From NCBI GenBank assembly GCA_023055425.1, contig JALGPY010000008.1, positions 18,015,359 through 18,079,358 on the forward strand: 64,000 nt of DNA. The letters run 5' to 3'. Made by a program: the position numbers and the translations under genes. Source of the DNA: Linanthus parryae (Eukaryota; Streptophyta; Magnoliopsida; Ericales; Polemoniaceae). Of the stretch, positions 46,282 through 57,861 are shown one piece after another. Each line of letters starts with the position of its first letter. Positions within the stretch are counted from its first letter, which is position 1. The notes under the pieces were generated by a model that saw only the letters and a program-made list of their open reading frames with translations, made no database searches and was not told where the DNA came from.

Positions 46282-47516
46282 AATACCCTGAATGGTAATG
46301 GGGGTTTTCGGACAGTAATACGTGCAACAGAGAGATTCCCCGTTGCCGACATAAACTCGAAATGGCTATACTGGATGCAAAAGCAAAGATAAATGCTCGG
46401 CCATGAGCGGGTGTATAAAGTTGTGGGTGCTGCCCCCATGAACAAAACATGCACATTCACAGTTGCAATTGTACCAGATAGCTTAAGAGACCGAGGGTGA
46501 GGATTACCATCCAAAGTGTGGAGATAGGACAGGTTGTCCAAGATGATGCCGGCATCGTCGTCTGGAGAGGGTTCTGGAGGGTCACCGCCCTCGTCATCAT
46601 CAACGCCCAACAAGTAGAACTTATACTTACAACGATGGCCCCGCGAATATTTCTCATCACAATTAAAGCATAAACCCTGACGAGCACGTTCTTCCCGTTC
46701 GTTTGGCGTCAATCGTTTAGGTGGCATTGTCCCGGCTTGACCCGTGGCCTGTCCGGACATAGCTGGGAGAGCGGAATTGGGGCTGCCGGGTTTGATCTCG
46801 CCGCGGCTGGACTCCACGCTTTCTTAGGCACATAGCTTTGGAGCAACTCCTCTTGACCAGCAGATAATTCCCTGGCAAGAGCGAAAGCTTCGGGTAAGTT
46901 TTGTGGGTTGCGAAGTGTCAACTCGTGTTTGAGGGGCTGTTTGAGGCCGGCGTGAAACAGGGACACAAGGACGGATTCCTCAACCCCCGAAACCTTATTG
47001 AGCATTGTCTCAAACTCGGATTGATATGCCATCACCGTTGTCCGTTGTTGCAATTTCGCGAGAACCCCTAACTAATCTTCATAGTGCCCAGGGTTGTCAT
47101 TACTTGCAAAAAGTCCATCCAAGTAATGGTAGGGTTATTAGAGATGAAATACCGAAACCACTCTGAAGCAGGGTTGTCAATCAACATTGCGACAACCTGT
47201 AATTTGTCCGCGTCATCGGTACGGTGGAAATTAAAGTATCGTTGAATTTGGAAAATCCAACCCACAGGGTCATCACTGTTGAAACAGGCTGAATCAACGA
47301 GGAGACGTGGTGGCTGGTCCGCGGTAGAAGCGCCAGTAGGTCCAGCAGCCGGTGGTTGGCGCTCGGTCTGAGGGCCGACAGTAGTTGTTGTACGCGCTGT
47401 AAGCGCCTGGGTATTTTTGTGGCAGCGTGGTGTTGAGTACTGGTGGCGGCAGAAGGATGCCCCGGTTCAACAACTGGCGGAGTGAGTCTCGGATTTCTGC
47501 TATCTCGTTGTCCCAC
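46227..47516 (-). pseudogene. Chromovirus gag remnant
   Basis: Fragments lie in different frames: a capsid-like piece (WIFQIQRYF, DNPASEWFRYF; 47265-47068), a helical piece with LARELSAGQEELLQ (47053-46709) and a CCHC zinc knuckle C-x2-C-x4-H-x4-C-like motif (CFNCDEKYSRGHRC; within 46817-46227). A stop lies between the first two, so no full gag can be made. Confidence 0.8.
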
Positions 47517-47758
47517 TTGCGCTCACGTTCCGCAGCCGCGGCGTCTCGCCGCAGATCACGTTAGGCGACTTCGGCATCGCCCTGTTTTTCCGGTTCGTGC
47601 ATATCGAACTGGAGGTTATTGAAAGCTGCGATCGTATCCTCTGGAGGCAGAGGCGGCTTGACGTCTTGGAAGTTTAGGTATCGTCTACCATTGTAGCGGG
47701 GAAGAGGTCGCGTTCACCGCGAAATTTTCGTCCGGCGAACCTGGATGAAAGCACAAAT

Positions 47759-48220
47759 GTTACCACAGGAGGGTAACGATGATCAGAACCAAGCAGGGAG
47801 AAGAAGGGAGGAACGGGGAAGAGGGGAAAGAATGAGAGAGAGAGAGAGAGAAGAAGAGTTAGGGTTGAGGATAAATTTTCTTCATTAACTGTTTAGAAAA
47901 TTTACACCCTCTTTTATATCTAACCCTGACGGTTCTGACTTAATCCTAATTCAGGCAAAAGAACCGTATAGAAAATCCCGGATATAGCTTATTAAACTTC
48001 GACCCTTAACAATTCCAAATCACGAAACAGTAAATACAAATAATGATAGTCTAAACGCAATAAAAAATAAACTAATTACTACTAACGCCTCGTCTTCGGT
48101 TGCACATAATCCTTCAAGTAAACTGGCGGAACCACACTACGCCTAGCTCGCTCGACCGTACGAGTCGCATGTGTATCAGTGTTAACCACCTCCCTGACTG
48201 GCGTGGCGACATCCGTAACA
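47759..48220 (-). repeat. 5' LTR of the chromovirus
   Basis: Direct copy of the other LTR with scattered substitutions and an expanded GA run near 47835. Confidence 0.92.
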
Positions 48221-48540
48221 TTGGGCTACTGATCGCAGATCGTAAACCCTAGACTACCTCTTCAACGAAGCGAAGAAGGTTTATGCTATGCTGTATTGAC
48301 AAAATTACCCACTTATCCTGCAGGATAAGTTATTATCCTTCTGTGGAATTACTTACTTTTAGATACGTGTTTTTCCTATTTAGAGGGGTGTTTGCTACTC
48401 AAATCTCTGTGTTTCTAAAACTGTTGTCATTATAGCCTATAAACACCCAATAAAATAGTACATCAAACAATTTATTTTTATTAGAGTATGTTGTTTGTAC
48501 TAGCTGAAAATATAAATAACTTGCAGAAAATAATATGAGA
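48221..48540. other. Unassigned spacer between two retroelements
   Basis: About 320 bp of AT-rich sequence containing AAACCCTAG near 48244. It may be original sequence upstream of bL19 displaced by the chromovirus insertion; nothing more can be said. Confidence 0.4.
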
Positions 48541-51500
48541 GGATAAGCAAGCTGAAATCTAAAATACTTAAAAATTCTAAAATTATTTGGTATCAGCTGA
48601 AAATATACATACTGTAATGAGAATATGAACATTTTGAGATTAAATACTCAGCAGGTGTTGTCCTAAACAGTTTAGTCCCAATTAAAAATCAGTGTAACAA
48701 ACAGATTTAAAATAAAATGAATTTTTTTTATAAAAAAACTAGTTAAAATGTGATGTTACGGAAATTATGTTTACATACCGAGCTTCCAAACTTGCACATA
48801 GAGTAAATTAAGAACTAGAATGAGTGTGTGATTTAACTCGGAAATTATTTTATTATTGTATTTTATGTCACTGTAACACCACGAGTTCGTACACTACTCC
48901 TAAAAAAATGCTCACGGAACCAACATAAAGTTTGCAATGTGTGTTATTACTTTAACTAACATTGTTAGTACATTGATGTGAACGTTCATTGATACAATAT
49001 TGCACCACGTGATATATGCAATAGTTACATGTAGGACGACTCTCTAGAGTTAGCACTCACCTCAATTAGGGGTCGACAACCCAAATTTATGATAGCATAG
49101 GTTCTTGAGTTGATCGATTTTAAAAAATATATACGACCCTTGTTCGTACAATTCAAATCGAGTGACACAATCAATGTTAGAATGATTTGTCAATTGACTA
49201 TTGTATCTTGGATTTGAATGAAGGAATGCCACAGACCAATTCATTCCGAGCCATCTCGTGAAAAAGAACTCGAATGTGGAGAAGACTGTTTGACTCGCCA
49301 CTTATTGGGATGGATCAAATGAAGAACTGTGAGATGAAATTCCCATATAAATTATAGTACTTTTGTTAATTCTACAAGATATATAGCCTACTGGTATCCA
49401 CTGACGCTTTACCTTTGCGTACTTTAGTTTCCTCCCATATGTTAATAATTGTAAGTATTTCTAAATTGTAGGAGATAAAATTGATGCATATTCATTAAAT
49501 ATTTAGGTTCTACAAAAAACTGCTTGTATTTTATAAGCAGTGAGGATTGATGAATGGAGACTAGCTACATTGTGAAACCCAACTTCTAATAAACTATGAT
49601 CATTCAGCAACTATGACAAAAAACATGACCATTTCATGTGGTACAGTTAAAATTAGAACCGATTTAACGGTGACATTGAGTTAAATTAAATGGCCATGAT
49701 AATATTAATGTCTGTTGGTTTAAAGGATAAATATTTACTAATTTACTTACGTGGAAGAGATGTTATACTGAAATAATCGACAGTTTTCTTCCAAAATGGA
49801 AAGAAATGATTAAGAATCTGAAAGATTGCAATTAGAAAATTTGAGAAATAAACTTAAAATTCTCTGTTAGCTACGTTTCTTCATTCATCATGTACGAACA
49901 AAGAGTATATATTTTATACAAATTGATCAACATAAGAACCTGCTACCGTAGTTTTGGCTTCTGGATCGGTATTGTAGGTGAGCGCCAACTCTCGAGAAAA
50001 GTTTTGTGTATATTATGTGGGGCAACATTGTATTTATGAGCATTACTTCAGTACACCAAAAATGCTAGTAATTTCACATATTATAAACTCTATGTAGGTC
50101 ACTCAAGTATTTTATGTTAAAAGTATTGTAAGAACTTTGGTGTTACAGTGACATAAAATAGTGAATACCCTAAAAAGAAAAAATGAAATAAATTAAAATT
50201 AAACAGACTGAGAGCTCAATTTGATCATTCAGTTCTCAATGGTTTTTGACGAATGAGTTATCGAAAAGACCACCAAGTTTCCCACTATACATTGATGCAA
50301 TTGGTGTTTTTAACTCTCAAGTGAGTCGGGTTAAAATCGAGCTCAAAGTCGGGTACAAAGTGACGTCAAAATCATATCTTCCAACAATCCTCCCATGAAT
50401 GACAAATTAGCATTTTAACCTCAATAGGTCCTTATGTGGTTGAAACTCCCTTAGCGGTAGTTAATTGCATAAAAAAGATAATCATAGACTTTGAACCTTC
50501 CCCTTAGTGAGATGCTACAGGGTATACTTACTTGATCAGTGAGCAAGACACCTTGAACTGCCTGTCGCGTTGTATACCTAGTCGGTAAATCGCACATAAT
50601 TAACAACCAGAAAGGAATTCATTCTCACGATTGTGTTCATTTCGTCTTTGAAACACTTTCCTTGGTTTCATGACTAGACTTAGTGGAGTGCAGCCACGCC
50701 ATCCTCCTAGAACCGGCCCGTTCTTACTCACATAGTTGAGACACATGACGAGTATCATTCATACGCTTCTTAAAACTCTTAAGATAATGTCTAAGTGGAG
50801 CATATAGCTTATCATGTCCCATCACTCGATGTTACCCTATGAATGGGTTTGAAAACTTTATTTTCGGGTTAGTGATTTATTTATTTGCACTGGTAGTTGG
50901 GTTGTCTCTTTTGAACCAAGTTCTTGGGATCTCGAGTCACCTAGGTTGGCTTTGCCGCTACGTGCAACTCTTACGAGGTTGAGTTTAATCACATTCCCCT
51001 TGACGAACTTGCAACTAGTTCTCTCGATAAACCTTCAGTCAACGGATCCACTATGTTTTCTTTTGAATTTACGTAATTGATCGTTATTATACCTCTTGAA
51101 AGAAGTTGTCTGATAGTATTATGTCTCTGACGTATGTGTCTAGACTTATTTGGTTGAAACTACATAAGTGTCTAGACTTATGTGTCTGATAGTATAATGT
51201 CTTCGAGGTATGTGTCTATACTTATCGATAAATGGAAAAATAAGCTGGCTGAAATCTAAAATAGTTAAAAATTCTAAAGTTATTTGGTATCAGCTGAAAA
51301 TATACATACTGTAACGTGAATATGAAAATTTTGAGATACTCAGCAGGTGTTGTCCTAAACAGTTTAGTCCCAATTAAAAAACAGTGAACAAACATAATTA
51401 AATTAAAAGACAATTTTTATAAAAAAAAAAACTAATTAAAATATGAGTTCCCAAACTTGCACTGAAATGTTGTTACCGTAATTATGTTTACAAACAGAGC

Positions 51501-51723
51501 TTTTAGACTTGCACATTGTAAATTAAAAACTATAGTGAGTGTGTGATAGGGCTCAAAAAGTATTTTATTATTGTATTTCATGTCACGGTAACACTACGAG
51601 TTCGTCTAATACTCCTAAAAAATACTCACGTGACCAAAATTGAATTCGCAATGTGTGTTATTACTAACATTGTTAGTGCATTGATGTGAATGTTCATTGA
51701 TACAATATTGCACCACGTGATAT
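48541..51723 (-). mobile_element. Ty1/Copia remnant with LTR-like direct repeats
   Basis: Direct repeats 48541-49015 and about 51238-51723 share phrases such as TATTTGGTATCAGCTGAAAA and ATTGCACCACGTGATAT. On the reverse strand 51155-51005 encodes the C-terminal end of a Copia RNase H (KSRHIRQRHNTIR, INYVNSKENIVDPLT). The rest (49016-50900) has no coding region that I can recognise. The coding remnant sits beside the right-hand repeat, so most of the internal region is deleted. The right repeat is interrupted by the Athila element. Confidence 0.75.
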
Positions 51724-53320
51724 TGATGCGCAAACTAACGTGCTATCGCAAGTGTACGAATCTCGTAGTACCGGGTGCAATTAGACTCGGGTTATCGTTC
51801 CCACGAGGATTGTTTCGGGTTTACTTACGTTGTCAGTTTCGGGTTTCCTAGAGTAGTAACAAGGAGGAGTAGATTGTGATTGTAGTGGCTAAACTAAAAA
51901 CAGAAATTAAAAACGTAAATATTTTTGTGACGTTTTCTGAAATAAGCTGATTTGGTTGTAACGATAATAGATGAAGGCTAGGCTCCAGGATCCCCTAGGG
52001 TTTCTACAGATTTCAGTTTTACGTTCGATTATGAAAACACTCAGCAGTTTCGGTATCTGTGCAACGTACCAGTTGTGCAGTGACTTTTCAGATTCCACAC
52101 GTAATCCCGATCCTGCAGACTTTCGGATTCTTGTTAAGCTCCCTAAATCTGCAGTCTCGGTCTAATCCTGTTAGGGTTTCTAACCTGTCCGAATGGCCCG
52201 GGTCAAATTCTCTAACAGTTGGTCTCACGTTTTTCGATGCTAGCCCTATCTCCCTTTCTCTGGTCGGTCTATCAGGGTAAGGTACTAAATCCCGGTTTTT
52301 CTTCCTAACCCTAACTTGACGTTTTCACCTACAAGCTCGGGTCTATAGCAATCCTGGGTGATCAATCCTATCATGCATATACGATAATAATCAAAACCAG
52401 AATAACAGATACAACTTGCTGAATTAAGACAATCATCATGAATCCATAAACGTAGTAATCATAAAATCTGAGTACGAAACCCTAGGTTCACCGAGAACCT
52501 AGGTGACAAGTTTAGCTACGACTAGACATAGTACAAAACGCAGTTTCTGAATATAAAGAGAGAGAACGAAATCAAACTAAGTCTTCGAATCTCGAATCGC
52601 GCTTTCGTGCTCTCCGTGATTGCTCTGACTTGCCCTTCGGTTGTGCTGAGAATTATGCTGTGTCTCCGTGATGTCTCAAAACGAGTCTGGACGAGTCTTT
52701 AAATAGTGCTGTTTCCCGAAAACGCTTGTGCCCGAAATTACGGAATCTGCCATCGGTCCACCGTCTTTGACCAGAAGTCAAAACTGGCTGCGTATATACG
52801 CAGGGTTGCGTATATACGCAACCAGGGCCCAACCAACAACCTCCACCACCCTCACTGCCTGCGTATATACGCAGGGGCTGCGTATATACGCAGGGCCTGC
52901 GTATATACGCAGGCCGTGGGGGCTAGGTGGGGCCCACTTGGTCCTCTGGTGGGCCAGGTCTGGTCCCCTGGGTCCCACTCTTCTGCCTGATGCTCCCGGT
53001 TTGCCTCTTCGGTGTACTTCTGCTTTTCCGTGTATCCGTCGTGTCCCGGTCTTGTGCACGTTTCCCGAGACGGTCCCGGCTTGGTCCTGGCACGCTTCCC
53101 GATGCACCTCCCGAACCTGTTCCTGAAAAGGCAACACAAACGAAAACCCGCGATCATATCCAAATATAGCAAGAAATAAGCAGAAATCCAGCAAGTACAA
53201 ATAAACGTCTCGTCCTAGATTCCCGAGGCATTCTAAGGCATTTTCCGGCAAAAACCGCTAATTTCGACACAAATACTCGTGAAATCAGGCTAAAAGATAA
53301 CCCCTAATTGGGCGTTATCA
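51724..53320 (-). repeat. 3' LTR of the Athila element (1,597 bp)
   Basis: On the forward strand runs from TGATGCGCAAACTAACG to GGGCGTTATCA. On the reverse strand it begins TGATAACGCCC and ends TTGCGCATCA. It contains five copies of a 14-bp palindrome (52789-52911). The adjacent internal sequence AATACCCCCGC is the polypurine tract in reverse. Confidence 0.95.
52789..52911. repeat. Five copies of palindrome TGCGTATATACGCA in the Athila LTR
   Basis: Perfect copies start at 52789, 52807, 52860, 52879 and 52898; steps within clusters are 18, 19 and 19 bp, with G/C-rich 4-5 bp spacers. Each copy is its own reverse complement and strictly alternates pyrimidine and purine. Confidence 0.97.
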
Positions 53321-54083
53321 AATACCCCCGCACTAAACATTGCTCGTCCCGAGCAATCCTGCCAACTCTAGCCTGCATTTCTGTCCTCGTGACTGACTCT
53401 GTACATACCCTACCGTTGCATATGCTTTCGACCCGAACCTTTCAACCGGACGACTCGATAGAAAAACTGACTCAGATAGAATATACACAGACTCAAACAA
53501 CTCAAAACAGACTAGTGACAAAAATATTTTTGGCGAGATCGGGCAACCTCAAAAACATAAACAGTGTGTCCTCGTGATCTCATCCTTTTCAGAATTTACT
53601 TCCCTGCAAGCGATCGGTAAGTCTGAACAGATTTATATGGTGGATTTAAGCACTGGACCGAAGTACTATTACTTTGGTTATCAAACTGAGCAAATCCCTA
53701 GCTAACTTACCATCCGAGCTGTTTCCGAAAGGATCTATGTCTAATCAGGTAGGATAAATATATGTATCAAGGTACGGCATAATCCTACATGTTATGACAT
53801 TCTCACAATTTACCAAACTCACACCCCTCACCGAGATCCTGAAAAACTGCCCGAATCACCTAAGTTCCTGCTTTCCCAATTCTCCTGTCCCCCGGTGTGT
53901 CTTTGCCGTGCTCGCGGCCACAAATGTGAAGCGGTGCAAAACGTCTCGAAAATTGTGCCACTCACTCAGCTTTTTATTTAAATAACAAAAACACAAAACA
54001 AACTAAAAACTAGATCATAATAATTTTTTTTTCTTTTTCTTTTCTCTATTTTTTTTCTTTATTTTTTCTTTTTTTTTCTTTCT

Positions 54084-54125
<42 letters not shown>

Positions 54126-55234
54126 CACAACTATATACACACGTACACGAATATCAACAATACTAAACTGACTAAAGCTGAGTGAGTGAAAATAAATCTC
54201 TGTCGTGGGGTACGTAAAATGTCCTTATGTGAAGTACCCCCACACTAATCCTGAAGCGCTGATCCTGTAGTCGAGATAATACTGTGCAGTCCCACCGAAC
54301 CTCTTCATCACCAAAGATGTAAAAAAACGGCACAACCACCAATTGACCCTACAACCCCCCGGAACCCCGGTTTGTGCGAAAAGATACTCGCACGCGACTA
54401 ACTCCTCCTGTGGTCACTATGTAGTGAAGTGATCCACCTCCGCAAATTAATGCATTGTCGCCTCTCACTCACCCTGCCTTCCCTCGAAAAACGTGTCAAA
54501 ATCGTAACTGTCCAAAACTGATAACTCATGAAGCTCCCCTATCTAAAATCTGTCCCTACTCACTCCCTCCGTCATAACACGTAGAATAGCCAACTATCGA
54601 CTGATGAGGTCTCAAAGAAGGCTGCCTAGGCTAAAGTGGCTATGAAGAAAGAGGGTAATTGGCTTCAAACGGGTTGACTAATTGGACCTAGGGCTAAGAA
54701 ACAGGACGTGAGGTCCCTTGATAGCCAGTCACTCCACCGAAAAATGCGATGACCGTGACGACGCCCGTGGGCGGGTTGTCGACTACCTATGTGACGGCGG
54801 CGTAGCAACTAGTCGGATTTTTCGCTCAGTTGATAACTACTTGCGGATTCCAAAGGTCACTGGCTCTCACCTATCTACTATACCTCGGTGCAAGTTTTCT
54901 TCTCTTTCAAAGGATTCAAACTCAATTTCTTCACTGTTTTCGTTATCTCGATTGCCCTTTCTCAAAATTTTCTGATTTTAAACTTTTTTTTTTTTTTTTG
55001 AAATTTAATTTATACTTGCTGTTTGCGTATATACGCAGGGCTGCGTATATACCCAACCAGCAGCATAAAAAAATTTTCATTTTTCATTTTTTTTTTATTT
55101 TTTTTTTATTTTTTTTTAATATATACAATGCATGGCCAGAAAGATTATGGTGGGTTGACTCAAATAAAGAAAATATGCTGACTCAAAAATAAAAATAAAA
55201 ATAAAAATAAATACGAAAAAACGTGCAGACCGGG
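53321..55234. other. Athila non-coding region between 3' LTR and the extra ORF
   Basis: No coding region is supported. Contains a long T/C-rich tract (54022-54122, ending in about 35 T) and a palindrome pair at 55024-55055. Confidence 0.7.
55024..55055. repeat. Palindrome pair, Athila spacer 1
   Basis: One perfect TGCGTATATACGCA at 55024-55037 and a one-mismatch copy ending CCCA at 55042-55055, 18 bp apart, followed by AACCAG as in two other clusters. Confidence 0.95.
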
Positions 55235-56851
55235 TTAATGCAGACACGACTGGGTCGGTGGAGGTGGCTGGGTTGGGGGCGGTGGAGCAGACGTGCCCTC
55301 GCTAGAGTCCCCGTCATCCAACCATCCCTCGGTAAAGCTGCTGGAGTAGGTGTGTGGAAAATACAGCGGAAGTGGCGGTTCTCGGCCTGCGTGCCGAGCC
55401 GCATCCCGCTGCTCCTCTCGAATACTAGCTAAGGCAGCCTGGGTGTCCTTGGTGACCTTCCGCTGCGTCCGGCGGATATGCGTGAACGCTCTCCAAAGCT
55501 TGCCCGCTCCCTCAAACACCTTCTCTCCTATGGACTTGCGTCCGCCCCGACAGCCCTCAAATCTCTCATCCACTCGGGGTAGTCTACGGGGCGGGGCCGG
55601 TCTAGCTCGTGGGGTCGGGTTGGCCCGTGGGGCCGGCTGCTCTCTCTGACGGGCAGGCTGAGGCTGGGCATTCCTCTCAGTCCCCTGCCTACTCGACTCG
55701 GGGCGCTCACTCTCTCTAGTAGTACGGCATCGCCGAAATCCGGCCGATGCTTGGCGACTGACTGGTCGCTCCTGAGTCGAACGCCTCCTAGGGGCAGGGG
55801 CAGGGGCAGGTGCAGGAGCCTGGTCCTCCTCCATAAAATCGTCATCCTCATCGAGGTCAACGACCGGCTGTGGTGGGCCCGGGTGACGAGCAATAAGCTT
55901 CCTATAAGGCCGTGGCACAGGAGGCTGTAGGTCACCCTCTAAATCATCCATCGGAACCTCATACTCCCGCGCCAGTTTGGCAATGAGGTTGGCGTACCCC
56001 AATCCCTTATGGCTACCGGAGCAGTTCCGCTCCTGCATATACACCCAAATCGGACGAGGAATGTCAACCTCTCGTCTCAGAACAAGGCAATAGACTAAGA
56101 GTACGTACTCGAAGTCAAGGTAGGTAAAGTGTTTAATACCTACGACCCTGTTCACTACCCACTCGGCCCACCACCGTGGCGGGCCAGCAATAAAACGAGA
56201 ATGCAATTTCTTGCCTATCTCGCCTGGCCCCTCTCTCTCGAAATGGGCACCCGGGTACCCCCCAGTCACAACCCGCAAAAGCTCAGCATCGTTAGGCGGG
56301 TAATCAGCACACTCAGCATAAGAGCACGAGATATGGCGCATCGGAATCTGGTACGCTTGGCGGATGGTATCCGCCGTGAGCAACAGAAACGTACGCCGCA
56401 TATAGACCCAACGGACATCCCCATTGGCTTCACCCTCCCCCTTGTGCATGAGGTTCGCGTAGAACTCACGCACCAAGTCAGTATCGGACAAGTCCGGAAA
56501 CCCCGCTAGGGACGTCCCGAAAATGTCCGGTCGACTCGCATAAGCAGCCATCTCTGGCGGCATGTAAGTATGGTCGACCTCAAACTGGTAGTCTACGGGA
56601 ATGCTATGACCCATTTTGGTCCCGGTCATAAAGTAATGTTGGGCATGATGGTTGACGAACCTAAAACTGTCAAACAGCAAAGGGGTAAGCTCAGCCGCCT
56701 CGTAGTCAGTAGGGATGTCATCTCGGTTAGGGTCTACGACGGGCACATGAAACTCCATAACAGACCAAAATCTCGTAAAACGTGCCGACTCGGAAAACGA
56801 AGCAAAAACGTGAAACGTGCACAAAATAGTGTGTCTCAATAGATAGTCCAC
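55235..56851 (-). CDS. Athila extra ORF in the env-like position
   Basis: A 538-codon intact frame between pol and the 3' LTR. The N-terminal two thirds resemble the Athila ORF-1 / plant transposon protein family (REFYANLM, WVYMRRTFLLLTADTIRQAY, WWAEWVVNRVVG, YCLVLRREVDIPRPIW). The C-terminal third is Pro/Arg-rich and low complexity, with an Ala-Pro repeat. I see no convincing signal peptide or membrane anchor, so an envelope role is not supported. A second Met at residue 32 (MEFHVPVVD) is a better start than the first. Confidence 0.75.
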   Translation of the reverse strand: MDYLLRHTILCTFHVFASFSESARFTRFWSVMEFHVPVVDPNRDDIPTDYEAAELTPLLFDSFRFVNHHAQHYFMTGTKMGHSIPVDYQFEVDHTYMPPEMAAYASRPDIFGTSLAGFPDLSDTDLVREFYANLMHKGEGEANGDVRWVYMRRTFLLLTADTIRQAYQIPMRHISCSYAECADYPPNDAELLRVVTGGYPGAHFEREGPGEIGKKLHSRFIAGPPRWWAEWVVNRVVGIKHFTYLDFEYVLLVYCLVLRREVDIPRPIWVYMQERNCSGSHKGLGYANLIAKLAREYEVPMDDLEGDLQPPVPRPYRKLIARHPGPPQPVVDLDEDDDFMEEDQAPAPAPAPAPRRRSTQERPVSRQASAGFRRCRTTRESERPESSRQGTERNAQPQPARQREQPAPRANPTPRARPAPPRRLPRVDERFEGCRGGRKSIGEKVFEGAGKLWRAFTHIRRTQRKVTKDTQAALASIREEQRDAARHAGREPPLPLYFPHTYSSSFTEGWLDDGDSSEGTSAPPPPTQPPPPTQSCLH

Positions 56852-57861
56852 CTAAGATCTACCAGAGGTCCACACGGCAAGTGCCGCTCCAAATGCAAAA
56901 TTACCGAAAATAACGGGCCCGGCTACGGGCCGTGCCAAAACGGAAAATAAAGCGAGGGATAAGATTTTCGACCTTCCCTAAACAGGGGTGAAGACCGGTG
57001 ATTCTGCCCGGAAAGTCGCCGGAAAACCGCCGGTGGTCGCCGGAAAAGTCGCCGGAAAAGTCAACTGCCCGGAATTGAATTCCGAGCCCACCAAATCGAA
57101 GCCCTCGATCTCCTCGTTCACGTTCCCTTGTACGGTTTTTGCTAGTTCTTGCTCTAACACCTTCGAATCTGCACTTTTCCTCAAGAACACCTCACTTTTT
57201 GATGGAAATTTCCCGCTCGATTTTCGCTTGTTTCTGGATTTCGATGGATGAATCTTGCTCCTTGCGACGAGGGGATTCCAGAAATGTGCCCGGATTTTGA
57301 TTTGGAGGTCCGAGGCAAAATCTTTGTTCTTCAAGTGAGAGGAAATGGAGGTAGAGAGAGAAAGGAAGGTGCCAACAATGGCTACCCGTCCCCCCTCTCT
57401 TGGCTATAACCCTAATTGGTCAAAATGACCAAAATACCCCCGGGGTTTTGAAAAAATTTCGATTTTTTTTCTTTTCTTTCCTGTTTACGTATATACGCAG
57501 TACTGCGTATATACCCAACCAGAAAACAACCAAAAAAAGAAAAAAAATTGCATTTTGCCCCCACGGGTTGCGTATATACGCAGGGGCTGCGTATATACGC
57601 AGCCTGAGGCAAAATTCAATTTTTTTTTTTCAAAACTTCTCTCTTCCCCTGCTTTCCTGGTCTTGGCTGTTTTGGATGTTTCTGTATCTGCACATTCTCA
57701 AATTCAAAGTCAAAAACCCGCTCATCTCGCCTCTCTCGAAAATTCAAAACTGTCATAATAACGTAATAACTAACAAAACTAAATAAATAAACGATAAATT
57801 TTGGGTTGCCTCCCAAACAGCGCCTTGTGATTTACGGTCGACGGCCCGACCTTGTTACCTC
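56852..57861. other. Athila non-coding spacer between pol and the extra ORF
   Basis: About 1 kb with a GTCGCCGGAAAA-type short repeat (about 57010-57060) and four palindrome copies at 57486-57601. No coding region is supported. Confidence 0.65.
57486..57601. repeat. Two palindrome pairs, Athila spacer 2
   Basis: Imperfect pair at 57486-57499 and 57504-57517 (one mismatch each) and perfect pair at 57569-57582 and 57588-57601. Steps are 18 and 19 bp. Confidence 0.95.

Larger units (their letters stand above)
42673..48220 (-). mobile_element. Ty3/gypsy chromovirus LTR retrotransposon, decayed
   Basis: Two direct LTRs bound the element (42673-43131 and 47759-48220). Gene order on the reverse strand is gag, protease, RT-RNase H, integrase, chromodomain, which is Ty3/gypsy order; the chromodomain places it with the chromoviruses. 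A purine-rich GAGGATGGGGGAAT tract directly abuts the 3' LTR. I could not identify the tRNA primer site. The 5-bp flanks (GTTGA and TTGGG) do not match, so target duplications are absent. Several stops and frame breaks make it non-autonomous. Confidence 0.92.

Noticed and set aside
52789..52911. CRISPR-like array
   Set aside because: Spacers are only 4-5 bp and the setting is a plant retrotransposon LTR.
54022..54122. T-rich tract as a terminator or poly(A) remnant
   Set aside because: Lies inside the Athila non-coding region with no adjacent gene end; treated as low-complexity sequence.
52728..57786. Apparent proteins with repeated AYIRR or VYTQ stretches
   Set aside because: They are translations of the 14-bp palindromic repeat in different frames on both strands.
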